NCBI RefSeq assembly: GCF_900105165.1
Contig: NZ_LT629740.1
Span: forward strand, 3,038,001 to 3,102,000
DNA length: 64,000 bases
Direction: 5' to 3'
Source of the DNA: Mucilaginibacter mallensis
GTDB lineage: Bacteria; Bacteroidota; Bacteroidia; Sphingobacteriales; Sphingobacteriaceae
Positions within the stretch are counted from its first letter, which is position 1, and each line of letters begins with the position of its first letter. Below are positions 37,926 to 47,121 of this stretch, one piece after another. The notes beneath the pieces were generated by a model. That model was not told the origin of the DNA and searched no databases. It saw only the letters and a list, made by a program, of their open reading frames with translations. The position numbers and the translations under genes were made by a program.

Positions 37926-40900
37926 TTAGTTTATAATGTTAATCTTTACCGGGCCTAACAGTCCTGATGATTCCAACTGAGTTTGTGCATTAATCCAATT
38001 GACAACTGCAGTTTGTCTTTGTGCAGCCGGTATAGCGCTATCACCAATCAGCCGGTTAAGCCATGTATTCACTACTTTTATATCCAGTTTATTTATGCCT
38101 GGTTTAAGAGCTTTGGTAATATCAACCTGGTATGGCGGTGTCCAGGCACCCCCCATTTCTATACCGTTAACGGTTACTTTGGCAATGGCACGGGCAACAC
38201 CCAAATCAATAATATACCGGGCACCTTTTGCTGTTTTATCTACCTTAAAAGTATTGTGGTAATAGGCTGTTCCTGCATAATATTTAATGCTGTCATTGGT
38301 ATTTTGCGTCCAGTCTGTCAACGTATTAAATATAACCGGTTTTGCAGGGCCGCGCATTGCATGGTCAAAATCGACTGTCCATGGTTGGTTTATGGAGATT
38401 GTTTTTTTAACTGCCGCGTAGTTTGATTTAGTGGTATCACCGGTATTAGTTGTATTTTTTCTGAATACTACGAATGCGCTTTCAAAAGGAGCCAGTTGCA
38501 TGGGTATTGATGTGGTGACGCCATTTTGGTGATATGCCGGTAAATCGCGGGTACTGCCATCAATCGCATTCCATAATTCAGGGCTTTTACCATTTATACG
38601 GAACGCGGTTGATATATTAACCGTTTTGTTTTTTTGGTTCGATACAAAATAAACTGAGCCATCCGGCAATTGCCTGTGTATAAACAGGATCGAATCGCTT
38701 TTAGTGATCTTTAAATCAGGGACCACTTTTATCATATCAAAAGCCTGCTGCATATCCATGCCGCTAATCACTAAACCCTTGCCGTAATGATTAACTTTTA
38801 CCATTGTTCCATCAACTTTACCCCAAAGCTCATCTGCCATTCTTTTAACCTGCTGATCAGCCTCCGGATAATTTGCCAGGCTTGGCGAACGAAGTGGTTT
38901 AGGGCCTAATACTACTGCTCCCTGCTGCACCAGTTCCTTTATTTTTGATAACAGTTCAGGGCGAATAGTTTCCAGCTTAGGTAACACCAGTATGCTATAG
39001 CTGATGCCGTTTGGTAACACCAGCTTACCATTACTAACTGATAGTCGCTGTTTAATTACATCGCCATTGATATAATCGTATGAATAACCTTGCGGAAGCG
39101 CCGGATCGGTTACGCCGGTCATTTTTGGTGCGTCCTCACCTATAAAATAAGCTGCATCGGCTACATAGTGGCCCTGCTGCAACATCATGTTGCAACGCTT
39201 GATGTATTTAAGCAGTATATCCATATCAAAGAACCAGGTATTCAATCTGTTAAACTCTACACCGAACCAGGCGCTCATGCCGGGAAGCTTGAGGCTGTCC
39301 GGTTGTGAAATATACACGTGCAGCAGGGTATTGTTAATGCCCTCGGTAAAGAATCGGTCACCTCGCTTTTTGAACATGGCCGGATAACGGTAAAAAGGAC
39401 TGCCTGCTGCGGTAAATGACTCCGCCGAAACTTTGGTTTTTCCATAGATATGCGCCGATGATGATGCCGCGCGGTTCTCAATATCGCCCAGGTCACCCTC
39501 ACTCCAGAACTCACCACCTACTTCATCCGACTGCCCGCCATATTGCAAAAACTCACCCGGATACCCCCAGTGTCCATAGTTTTCGAGCCAGGTAGTGAGG
39601 CCGTACTTGTGGCTGATATCCCTTAAACCACCAACATATTTAAAGGATACATCATCGGCAATAAGCCGCCTTAAATCCCACAGAAAACGGTCAGACATAT
39701 CTTCACTGCCCACAACTTTCCCCTGTAATACCGGGATATAGGGCGTAGGATCATAATGATAAGTTTGTTCAAACTCCGGGATCAGGCTATCAGTCCAGTT
39801 TTGGCTGCCTGTTTCATAGCTGTCTTCAACAGTTACTTTCCAGGTTTTGCGGTCCTCAGCCGGGATCCGTTTCATGATCTCGCCCAGAAAAGCATTAAAG
39901 TGCTCGGCAACGTGTTCTTTGCTCATCTTGTCAACCTCCATGCCGCGCCCTTCAGGCGGTGCGGGTGAATTGGTTACATTGGTGGGCGCCATGCCGCTAC
40001 GCTCAATGATCCAGTTGCCGGCGGGCACATTCCATGTCAGGGTACCATCAGCGGTCATGTATTTTGACAGGTCGATAACCTTTGCGGGATCAATTATATA
40101 GGCAGATTTTTCCACAGGCTGTGGTACCCATTGGTAAGCCTCCCAAAATGGGTGTGGCGTAGGCCACATTTTCGCCAGCGTTTTCTCTATATAATTTTCA
40201 ACCATGGGTGTAGCCGATAACTTAATTTCGGCTAAATCTGAGTTGGGCGATACACCTGTAAATACCAGTCTAAAGTTGTTTGAAATTGTCGCAGGTATTG
40301 AAAAGGCTGCGGGGCCAAAGGGTATAAAGCCCGTGTTAAGCGCCGGGTTGCTACGGTCAATAACAAAGTGCTTAATTGTAACATAGGCATCATTTACTTT
40401 GGCTTGTATCTCGCCCTCCAGGCGTACTGCCTGGTTGGTTGCAGTAATAACCACACTGCGCACCGTGTAGGGCGTTTTGGTATCAATATTCAGCGTAAAG
40501 GGCTGCCCTCCTTTTAAATGGATGCCCGTTTTAGTGTCATGATCCATTAAATTGCTGAGAGAATCTATTGCCGGCTCCGATGAGAGCTCTGGCTTTAACG
40601 CGCTGATATCTTTATCATAATCAGCAGCCACGGGATAGGCCAAAACCTTTACGTCCTGAAAATCTGCCTGCGGCTTATCCAACGGTTCGCTAAAAGCCAT
40701 TGGCCCCTTCACCATTACCTGCGACGAGGTAATATAACGCATGGACTGTCCCGCTTTAATCCATGGGCCGCCAGACTGGCTCCAGCCCGGCCCGTTGAAG
40801 ATGCCGATCTGGATATTGAGCCGCGTAGCCGCTTTCAGGGCTGCATGTAATATGTCCCACCACTCATCAGTAAACATTTTAACCTTGCCATATGGCACAT

Positions 40901-41183
40901 CATCCAGCCCGATATTACCAATAAAGGCCCGGTTGATGCCTACCTTCTTCATAGCTTCCAGGTCCTTTACCACTCCTTCCTTTGATATATTGCCCGAGAT
41001 CCAATACCAGTAAACGCTGGTTTGTACAGAATCCGGAATATGGACAAACTTAGTTTCCAACTTTTGAAAACTGGAAGCCCTATTCGGGAGCCCTAACGAA
41101 CCCGTTGTGTTTTGCCCATTAACCTGTTGAACACATAGAAAAGCAAATAACAATAAAAAAATGAGTGATCTTAAATTATACAT
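37926..41183 (-). CDS. GH106-like alpha-L-rhamnosidase family glycoside hydrolase
   Basis: 1085 aa. Signal peptide MYNLRSLIFLLLFAFLCVQQ. The start of the catalytic part, VYWYWISGNISKEGVVKDLE, and GIFNGPGWSQSGGPWIKAGQ (within ~35-150) are typical of GH106 proteins. Further segments: MEVDKMSKEHVAEHFNAFLG, TVEDSYETGSQNWTDSLI, and SDEVGGEFWSEGDLGDIENR. The C-terminal ~150 residues form a galactose-binding-like beta sandwich (PWTVDFDHAMRGPAKPVIF). GH106 members release L-rhamnose from pectin (RG-I/RG-II) and other plant glycans. The open frame reaches back to a TTG at 41228, but the ATG at 41183 gives the proper signal peptide. Confidence 0.87.
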   Translation of the reverse strand: MYNLRSLIFLLLFAFLCVQQVNGQNTTGSLGLPNRASSFQKLETKFVHIPDSVQTSVYWYWISGNISKEGVVKDLEAMKKVGINRAFIGNIGLDDVPYGKVKMFTDEWWDILHAALKAATRLNIQIGIFNGPGWSQSGGPWIKAGQSMRYITSSQVMVKGPMAFSEPLDKPQADFQDVKVLAYPVAADYDKDISALKPELSSEPAIDSLSNLMDHDTKTGIHLKGGQPFTLNIDTKTPYTVRSVVITATNQAVRLEGEIQAKVNDAYVTIKHFVIDRSNPALNTGFIPFGPAAFSIPATISNNFRLVFTGVSPNSDLAEIKLSATPMVENYIEKTLAKMWPTPHPFWEAYQWVPQPVEKSAYIIDPAKVIDLSKYMTADGTLTWNVPAGNWIIERSGMAPTNVTNSPAPPEGRGMEVDKMSKEHVAEHFNAFLGEIMKRIPAEDRKTWKVTVEDSYETGSQNWTDSLIPEFEQTYHYDPTPYIPVLQGKVVGSEDMSDRFLWDLRRLIADDVSFKYVGGLRDISHKYGLTTWLENYGHWGYPGEFLQYGGQSDEVGGEFWSEGDLGDIENRAASSSAHIYGKTKVSAESFTAAGSPFYRYPAMFKKRGDRFFTEGINNTLLHVYISQPDSLKLPGMSAWFGVEFNRLNTWFFDMDILLKYIKRCNMMLQQGHYVADAAYFIGEDAPKMTGVTDPALPQGYSYDYINGDVIKQRLSVSNGKLVLPNGISYSILVLPKLETIRPELLSKIKELVQQGAVVLGPKPLRSPSLANYPEADQQVKRMADELWGKVDGTMVKVNHYGKGLVISGMDMQQAFDMIKVVPDLKITKSDSILFIHRQLPDGSVYFVSNQKNKTVNISTAFRINGKSPELWNAIDGSTRDLPAYHQNGVTTSIPMQLAPFESAFVVFRKNTTNTGDTTKSNYAAVKKTISINQPWTVDFDHAMRGPAKPVIFNTLTDWTQNTNDSIKYYAGTAYYHNTFKVDKTAKGARYIIDLGVARAIAKVTVNGIEMGGAWTPPYQVDITKALKPGINKLDIKVVNTWLNRLIGDSAIPAAQRQTAVVNWINAQTQLESSGLLGPVKINIIN

Positions 41184-41502
41184 AGTTGTGATTGGTAAGG
41201 AAGCCCTTGAGCACTTGATTACAAGCAATTAGAAAAAAGCTCCTGTGGCTGGAACATTAATTATTTTTTTAGTCAAAAAAAGAGATTTATTGGTTTTATA
41301 ATGTTGTAAGGATACCCTTTAACATTTTTATCTGCAACCTGTACCATACTGGTATCTATGCTGCACTGTGCTGTATTATATACCTGCGCTGCACGATCAC
41401 TATAGCATGAATAGTTTTCATGCGCAAAATACCATCATTTGATAGGCAAGTTTATCTATATTTATATTTTTCAAAAATGCTGTATCAAATAATACCCAAA
41501 TA
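41184..41502. other. 319-bp intergenic region between GH106-like and MgtC genes
   Basis: Divergent promoters are expected here. I see no gene, no PUL tandem box and no clear TTTG/TAnnTTTG pair. The middle part is rich in short CTG/GCA repeats (41330-41395), of unclear meaning. Confidence 0.5.
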
Positions 41503-42168
41503 ATGAACTTGAATCATTTCTGGACTAATGCCAACCAAATCATATATGGAAATGAATTAGTTAAACTAACACTTTCTGTAATTGCAGGCTCTATACTTGG
41601 GCTTGAAAGGGAGATAAGAGGCAAATCTGCAGGATTTAGGACACTTGCTTTAATCTGCTTCGGCGCCACCATATTTACGATCTGTTCGTACCTGTTAGGC
41701 GTTGAAGACAATCGTGACAGAATAGCTGCCAATGTGATTACCGGCATAGGCTTTATTGGAGCAGGGGTTATTTTTCGTAATAATTCATCCATTTCCGGAA
41801 TTACTACTGCCGCATCAATCTGGGTCGCTGCGGGCATTGGTATGCTGTTAGGAATAGGAAATTACCTGCTTGCCGGGGTCGCCCTGATTTTTGCCTTATT
41901 TATTTTATATGCGCTTGATTTTATCCAGTTTTGGATCGATTACAAATTCCAGCACAGGAGCTATAGGGTTGTCTTCCGGGACGATTGCACGGTGGACCTG
42001 CTTGATGAACAAGTCAAATCTTTAAAGCTAAAGTTTAATAAAACGAAAATCCTGCGTACTGACCAGCAAACCATCTTTGAATTCGATATTTGGGGCAAGG
42101 AAAGTAATCTCATCCAGTTCAACCAATGGCTGTTTGATGATAAATCAGTCCTGTCATTTGAATGGTAA
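41503..42168 (+). CDS. MgtC/SapB family membrane protein
   Basis: 221 aa. The N-terminal ~145 residues contain four to five membrane helices with the family signature (ILGLEREIRGKSAGFRT, then GIGFIGAGVIF and GITTAASIWVAAGIGML). The C-terminal ~75 residues form a soluble domain (YRVVFRDDCTVDLLDEQVKS). MgtC-like proteins are linked to magnesium and phosphate homeostasis and to control of ATP synthase; which applies here is unknown. It is 56 bp before the DUF2252 gene and probably co-transcribed. Confidence 0.93.
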   Translation: MNLNHFWTNANQIIYGNELVKLTLSVIAGSILGLEREIRGKSAGFRTLALICFGATIFTICSYLLGVEDNRDRIAANVITGIGFIGAGVIFRNNSSISGITTAASIWVAAGIGMLLGIGNYLLAGVALIFALFILYALDFIQFWIDYKFQHRSYRVVFRDDCTVDLLDEQVKSLKLKFNKTKILRTDQQTIFEFDIWGKESNLIQFNQWLFDDKSVLSFEW

Positions 42169-42224
42169 GGAACCTTTTAAGGATTATAAACATTTGGATA
42201 AATTTATTATTGTAAGAAAATATT

Positions 42225-43469
42225 ATGTCAAAACTTTCCGAAAGATTATTAAAATTCAATAAGGGCCTGCTTACTGATATGGTTCAATTGAAATACAAAC
42301 TCATGTCAGAAAATGCTTTCCGTTTTTTCAGGGGTACCTGTCATCTTTTTTATGAGGATTTAAGTAAAGTACAGGAGTTTCCCGTATCCCCTCCCACCTG
42401 GATTTGCGGCGATCTTCATTTAGAAAACTTTGGGAGTTTTAAGGGAAACAACCGGATGGTTTATTTTGACTTGAATGACTTCGATGAGGCTATTTTGGCC
42501 CCATTATGCTGGGAGGTATCAAGGACACTAACCAGCATTTTTGTGGCATTTAATGCCTTAAAAATAAAACCGGCTGAAGCAAAGAAGGCCGCGAAATTGT
42601 TTCTTAAAATCTATAGCGAAGTGCTAACCGGTGGGAAAGCTTATTATATTGACCCAAGGACAGCGACGGGGATTGTGAAAAGCTTTATGAAAGCTGTAAA
42701 AAAAAGAACGGAAGATGAATTAATTCAACATCTATGTGAAACCAAGGATTCCAGCTTTAAAATAGCCATCGACAACAAAACACATTTTAAGGTTGATAAA
42801 GCTTTAAAGGCAGAACTTGAACAAAAAATCCCTACATGGATAAAAAATGCCAGGGATTTGTCGAAGAATTATACCGTTAAAGATGTAGCCTTTAGAGTAG
42901 CGGGTACAGGAAGTGTGGGGCTAAAGCGCTATATGTTTTTATTACAACACAATAAGGACAAAAAGAAACTGGTAATAGTTGAAATGAAGCAAACACGCTC
43001 ATCAGCATTATCTCCTTATGTCAGCATCAAGCAGCCCGTATGGAAATCAGAGGCGGAACGCTTAATATTTATTAAGCAAAAAATGCAAAACATTTCTCCG
43101 GCTTTACTAAGTGCGATCAACTTTCAGGGCGATACTTATGTGTTTCAGGAAATGCAACCTACTGCAGATAAAATTAAGTTTGAACTGATTGAGGAGAATG
43201 ATAACAAACTGGAAAGAGTGATAAAAGATATGGCTATGCTAACGGCGTCTTCGCAGATCCGGAGTGGTGGAATCCAGGGATCTTCAATCATTGACGAGTT
43301 GGTTGCCTTTGGCGGACAAAAGGATTGGCAGGAAGCATTGTTAACCTATGCCATGAATTATTCAAGCCAGGTAGCGGATGATTATAATCAATTCTTATCC
43401 GATTATAATAATGGGAAATTTTCGCCTTCGGATAATGAAAAGCCAAGAAAAGACATTAAAAGTGAGTAA
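42225..43469 (+). CDS. DUF2252 family protein
   Basis: 414 aa. It has the family features TWICGDLHLENFGSFKGNN and VYFDLNDFDEAILAPLCWEV (~60-95), which resemble the catalytic region of aminoglycoside-phosphotransferase/kinase-like folds (HxxN and D residues). VAFRVAGTGSVGLKRYMFLL and VIVEMKQTRSSALSPY follow. No signal peptide. Family members are predicted kinase-like proteins without known substrate. It is the last intact gene before an IS110-type transposase remnant. Confidence 0.9.
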   Translation: MSKLSERLLKFNKGLLTDMVQLKYKLMSENAFRFFRGTCHLFYEDLSKVQEFPVSPPTWICGDLHLENFGSFKGNNRMVYFDLNDFDEAILAPLCWEVSRTLTSIFVAFNALKIKPAEAKKAAKLFLKIYSEVLTGGKAYYIDPRTATGIVKSFMKAVKKRTEDELIQHLCETKDSSFKIAIDNKTHFKVDKALKAELEQKIPTWIKNARDLSKNYTVKDVAFRVAGTGSVGLKRYMFLLQHNKDKKKLVIVEMKQTRSSALSPYVSIKQPVWKSEAERLIFIKQKMQNISPALLSAINFQGDTYVFQEMQPTADKIKFELIEENDNKLERVIKDMAMLTASSQIRSGGIQGSSIIDELVAFGGQKDWQEALLTYAMNYSSQVADDYNQFLSDYNNGKFSPSDNEKPRKDIKSE

Positions 43470-43486
43470 TTGCCTCATCTACATAA

Positions 43487-43783
43487 AACAAACAGGAGCC
43501 TGACCTTAATACTTACTTGAAAACCGCTGTTGTCAGTGCTGCATGGGCAGCTGTCAGAGTTAAAAACTCGTATTGGCATGCATTGTTTGAACGTATGCGT
43601 AAACGCATGAAAGCACAAAAAGCAATAGTTGCTATTGCCGGGCGAATGTTGAAGGTGGTTTATAGCACAATGCAGACATTGACGCATTACAAGGAAAAAG
43701 GTGTTGCTTATTACTATGAGATGCAGGAGAAGGCCGCAGAATATAGACAAACTGGTAAACTTTGGCCTTCAGTTAACGCATAA
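43487..43783 (+). mobile_element. IS110-family (IS116/IS902) transposase, C-terminal remnant
   Basis: About 98 codons in an open frame, ending in a stop at 43781-43783. AVVSAAWAAVRVKNSYWHAL, RMKAQKAIVAIAGRMLKVVY and a tail with YKEKGVAYYYEM match the last part of the Transposase_20 domain of IS110-type enzymes (KNSY-ALF-R--KR---KAIVAIA-ML). Full-length proteins have about 330-400 residues, so the DEDD/RuvC domain is gone. No ATG is present. It lies 17 bp after the DUF2252 stop. I could not define the IS ends, so this is a dead remnant. Confidence 0.75.
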
Positions 43784-43901
43784 ACACAATATTAAAAGGA
43801 CGGATAAGGTTTTAGAATAAAAAGTCTGTAACCTAAATTGCCAATACATATTCAGAATCCAGGCTTGTTCCAAGAGAACGCAGAGGAAACTTGTATATAT
43901 A

Positions 43902-44996
43902 TTACCAATTATGCATTATTTCTGAAACATAAGGCAGCCACTGATTTTTCGGAATCGACTTGTCAAGGAAAAAATCCGGCGATATGCCTTTATTATCGAT
44001 GGCATTTTCGGGTATCCGTAAACTTTTGGATATGCAGTACCAAAGTGTGTACTTTCCATCGGGAGAAGTTATGCTGTACATATTGGATATATCTAACTCT
44101 CCCATAGTGGTCGTCCCAAACAATTTTACTTTTTTACTTTGCCGGGCCGCTAATAGGAATTGCTCAGCAGTACTTCCGTTATTTTCGTTTATGATTATAG
44201 CAACATTCTGAGGAAAGCGCGTTACCTTTTTAAAACGCATGGTGTACACGCTATCATGGAGCATAACAAATTTCCCTGGACTGGCGTTAAGCTTTTCGAG
44301 ATAACCTGCGTAAATGGCTCTATTTGATGCGGACACATCTTTGCGGGACATGTAGTCCTGCCAAATTTTATTGTTATTTGGCGTTGATAAACGTGCTACA
44401 GAAACATCTCTGATTGGATTAGTGTATAATATCGGAAGAATTTCATCAAAGCTTGCGTCATCGCCACCGCCATTATCTCTAATATCGATAATAAGATTTC
44501 TCCTGGAATAAATAAGTTCGCTGTTCGCATGAATTACACTGTCAATTGCTTTTTTATATCTTGAATCGAATGTAGGAATGCGCAGGTAAACAGTTGTGGA
44601 GTCATAATCACGGGCGAAAGGACTATAATCTAAATGAGTGTTATTAGTTGATTTTTTGAACGTTCCAGCATTCTGCGAACCGCTCTTTTCGTCAACAACT
44701 TGGTTTAGAATGAACCCGAAGTGCCCAACTCTAAAGAACTTCGCCCATTGCCGTATCGCAAAAACACAGGAATCAGGATTGGTTATCTTATCAACTCCTT
44801 TTTCAAATAACTTGTTATGTGCTTCATAAGCCTCATTCCCTTTTTGATCAAGAATATATCTAAAACCGGCATCATTTTCCTCAAAGGCGATTTTCATCCA
44901 CTTGAAGGCAACTCCACAATTACATTTTTGGGCAAAAGTGATATTGCTGGTCAAAAAAATTAGCGCAAAAAAAATTAATTGTTTAGTTTTTTTCAT
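43902..44996 (-). CDS. S41 family (tail-specific) peptidase, secreted
   Basis: 364 aa from the ATG at 44996. Signal peptide MKKTKQLIFFALIFLTSNIT. Core of the peptidase S41 domain: RNLIIDIRDNGGGDDASFDE (oxyanion region) and IINENNGSTAEQFLLAARQS (catalytic Ser in GST), then KVKLFGTTTMGELD, TSPDGKYTLW and the C-terminal KGISPDFFLDKS. There is no clear PDZ domain, so it is a short C-terminal-processing-protease-like enzyme. An upstream in-frame start would add 12 residues before the signal peptide. It stands alone on the minus strand, convergent with the IS110 remnant. Confidence 0.88.
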   Translation of the reverse strand: MKKTKQLIFFALIFLTSNITFAQKCNCGVAFKWMKIAFEENDAGFRYILDQKGNEAYEAHNKLFEKGVDKITNPDSCVFAIRQWAKFFRVGHFGFILNQVVDEKSGSQNAGTFKKSTNNTHLDYSPFARDYDSTTVYLRIPTFDSRYKKAIDSVIHANSELIYSRRNLIIDIRDNGGGDDASFDEILPILYTNPIRDVSVARLSTPNNNKIWQDYMSRKDVSASNRAIYAGYLEKLNASPGKFVMLHDSVYTMRFKKVTRFPQNVAIIINENNGSTAEQFLLAARQSKKVKLFGTTTMGELDISNMYSITSPDGKYTLWYCISKSLRIPENAIDNKGISPDFFLDKSIPKNQWLPYVSEIMHNW

Positions 44997-45223
44997 TAAA
45001 ATATAAGGCAATTGCAATCTATAAGTCGTCAAAAAAAATCAAATGTTGCATCCTTATTAAATAAATAATGCAACAACCTTGGATAATTGTAGCGGCTACT
45101 AAGAAAGCGCATCTCTCTCTATCTTTTATTTTTAGAGGGACCTTATATAGCGTTATGACGACGCCGGATATTAAATCATAAAACCATATTAATCAGCAAA
45201 TTAAAATACATTAATAACAATCA

Positions 45224-45961
45224 TTATTTTCTGGAAGTGGTTAATAATTTCTCTTCAAGATAAGAAGTGAATTGTTTTTTGTAGAGGTCGCCCACGGAAA
45301 AACTGAGATTATTGATCATCTGAACGGTATTCCCACGAATCTGACTGATATTCCATGTGGAGATGATAAACGCACGATGGAATTGTTTGAATTCGGAACG
45401 GCCAGCAGTGAGCTGTAAAATATCTTTAAGGGTGAGATAGGCGGTCAGGATCCTTTGCCCCGACAGGTGAATCCGGATATAGTTCTGCGCGCTTTCAAAG
45501 GCGATGACTTCATCATACCTGATCCTGATAATAGCCAGGTCATCTGCTTTGCTTTTGACCAGAAAATAGTCGTCTCTTTCCTGAACCGTTTGTGCAGGTT
45601 GTTCCATTCCGGCGAATAGCCTGTTGATGGTGGTAGAAAATTTGGCGAAACTGTATGGTTTGAGTAAAAAGGCGTCGCCAGCTACTTCATAAGCTTCAAA
45701 AGCATACCGGGAATGGGCCGTGGTGAAGATGAGCCTGCGCGTTTTCGCGCGGAGCACCGATGCCAGTTCAAGTCCCGACAGGGACGGCATGTCAATGTCC
45801 ATAAATAGAATATCAATGTTATCGGTTGAGGAAACTGATTGCAAGGCTTGCAGGGAATCGGTATATATGCCACTTACCCGGAGCCCTGGCATGAGATCAA
45901 TATATTTCAACAGAGCATCGATTGCAAACTGTTCATCGTCTATTATGACACAATTTAACAT
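45224..45961 (-). CDS. LytTR family response regulator 1
   Basis: 245 aa. Receiver domain with CVIIDDE at the start, phospho-acceptor Asp55 in LFMDIDMPSLSG and the Lys of FLLKPY, followed by a LytTR DNA-binding domain (~140-240: YDEVIAFESAQNYIRIHLSG; FKQFHRAFIISTWNISQIRG). It is a close paralogue of the 250-aa regulator transcribed divergently 154 bp away; both share TDS/TDP, LRAKTRRLIFTTAHS and LLKPY. Probable partner: the LytS-like kinase at 47122-48270. Confidence 0.93.
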   Translation of the reverse strand: MLNCVIIDDEQFAIDALLKYIDLMPGLRVSGIYTDSLQALQSVSSTDNIDILFMDIDMPSLSGLELASVLRAKTRRLIFTTAHSRYAFEAYEVAGDAFLLKPYSFAKFSTTINRLFAGMEQPAQTVQERDDYFLVKSKADDLAIIRIRYDEVIAFESAQNYIRIHLSGQRILTAYLTLKDILQLTAGRSEFKQFHRAFIISTWNISQIRGNTVQMINNLSFSVGDLYKKQFTSYLEEKLLTTSRK

Positions 45962-46114
45962 GACTTATTTTATTGTTTATACAGTTAATGGAAGGAAAGA
46001 TAAAAGATATTTTGTATTACATTAAGCTTTTTACGTAAAAAGGTTGATATTCTACACAGAAGACCTTAATGACGTATAAAATAAATTTAGTTAATTTCAA
46101 TACAATAAAAAAAT

Positions 46115-46867
46115 ATGTCGAAAATGGTCAATTATAACTGCATTATTATTGATGATGATAACTACGCCATTGAAGGGTTAAAAAGGTATATCGAGTTAAT
46201 TCCCTCACTGAATTTAACAGCCTTTTATACAGACCCTATCAAAGCACTCATGGAACTTTCGGACGCCGAAAAGGTTGACCTGATCCTGATGGATATTGAT
46301 ATGCCACATATTACGGGTATCGAGCTTTCAAAAACTTTGCGGGCTAAGACGCGCAGGCTTATCTTCACTACCGCGCATACGCAATACGGCTATGAAGCCT
46401 TTGAGGTTGAGGCAGATGCATATCTTTTAAAACCTTATACATTGAATAAGTTTGCAGCAACAGTAAGTCGCCTGTTTCCTCCTTCCGGTACCGAAGTCGT
46501 TAATGAAGGCACATCAGCTAATGATTATTTCTTTGTAAAGAATAAAGAAGAAAATCATAAATTGATAAAGGTATATTTTAAGGATGTAGTAACTGTTGAA
46601 AGTAAGCAAAACTATATTATGATCCATACGGTAAGCAAGCAGATACTGACCTATATGTCGCTAACAGAGATCGGTAATATACTGGGGCATTTTCCTGATT
46701 TTGTTAAATACCACAGGAGTTTTATTATCAACCGCGCCCATATTGAATCGATTACCGGCAATATGCTAAAAATGTCTAACGGATTGCAGATCACCGTAGG
46801 TGAAAACTTCCGCAAGGAATTTTTGGCTTTTTTGGATGCAAAATTATTAAAGGCAGGACGTAAATAA
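46115..46867 (+). CDS. LytTR family response regulator 2
   Basis: 250 aa. Receiver (NCIIIDDDNYAIEGLKRYIE; phospho-acceptor Asp60 in LMDIDMP) plus LytTR domain (FKDVVTVESKQNYIMIHTVS; FVKYHRSFIINRAHIESITG). It is divergent from paralogue 1 and convergent with the small peptide gene at 46889-47026; a 13-bp hairpin overlaps its 3' end. The pair probably arose by duplication and may give a branched response from one kinase. Confidence 0.93.
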   Translation: MSKMVNYNCIIIDDDNYAIEGLKRYIELIPSLNLTAFYTDPIKALMELSDAEKVDLILMDIDMPHITGIELSKTLRAKTRRLIFTTAHTQYGYEAFEVEADAYLLKPYTLNKFAATVSRLFPPSGTEVVNEGTSANDYFFVKNKEENHKLIKVYFKDVVTVESKQNYIMIHTVSKQILTYMSLTEIGNILGHFPDFVKYHRSFIINRAHIESITGNMLKMSNGLQITVGENFRKEFLAFLDAKLLKAGRK

Positions 46868-46883
46868 CAGCCTGCCTTTAATA
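46845..46883. terminator. Bidirectional hairpin (13-bp stem) between regulator 2 and the small peptide gene
   Basis: Arms 46845-46857 and 46871-46883 are perfect complements (TATTAAAGGCAGG and its reverse complement). It includes the last codons of the response regulator and lies 6 bp after the peptide stop on the minus strand. The stem ends in A/T-rich bases on both strands. Confidence 0.7.
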
Positions 46884-46888
46884 CAAAT

Positions 46889-47026
46889 TCAGACAAATGC
46901 TATTGCTGAAGAGGTAGTAACAGATGATGTTGTAGGATCTGTAGGATAATTAGCTTTTGTTGAGCCTGACTTGGGACGGTATACAAATAACGTACTACTC
47001 TGGATTTTAATTTTTTTTTGTTTCAT
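46889..47026 (-). CDS. Candidate RiPP precursor peptide (45 aa, Ser/Thr-rich, no Cys)
   Basis: ATG at 47024-47026, stop at 46889-46891. The product starts MKQKKIKIQSSTLFVYRPK (basic leader-like part) and ends TDPTTSSVTTSSAIAFV. Residues 29-40 contain nine Ser/Thr in twelve positions, including a TTSS-V-TTSS duplication; there is no cysteine. It lies between a LytTR regulator and a LytS-like kinase and 1.1 kb from a full-length LanB dehydratase, the enzyme class that turns Ser/Thr into dehydroalanine/dehydrobutyrine. From this context I infer a dehydratase substrate. Without Cys it cannot form lanthionine rings. Alternatives: a signalling peptide for the kinase, or a chance frame, which the Ser/Thr pattern makes less likely. 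Confidence 0.6.
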   Translation of the reverse strand: MKQKKIKIQSSTLFVYRPKSGSTKANYPTDPTTSSVTTSSAIAFV

Positions 47027-47121
47027 GGTCTTTTTTCATGAAACTTATGATCAATTTTAGGGTGATAAAAGATACTTATACAGAATAACTGTTTTTCTAT
47101 TTAAAATGGCATTTTAGCTTG

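Noticed and set aside
41330..41400. Repeated CTG/GCA words upstream of the MgtC gene
   Set aside because: The words are short and irregular, with no dyad or constant period; not enough to call an operator or repeat.
43475..43750. 91-codon minus-strand frame opposite the IS110 remnant
   Set aside because: The plus-strand reading has clear transposase motifs; the minus-strand product is Cys/His-rich shadow sequence.
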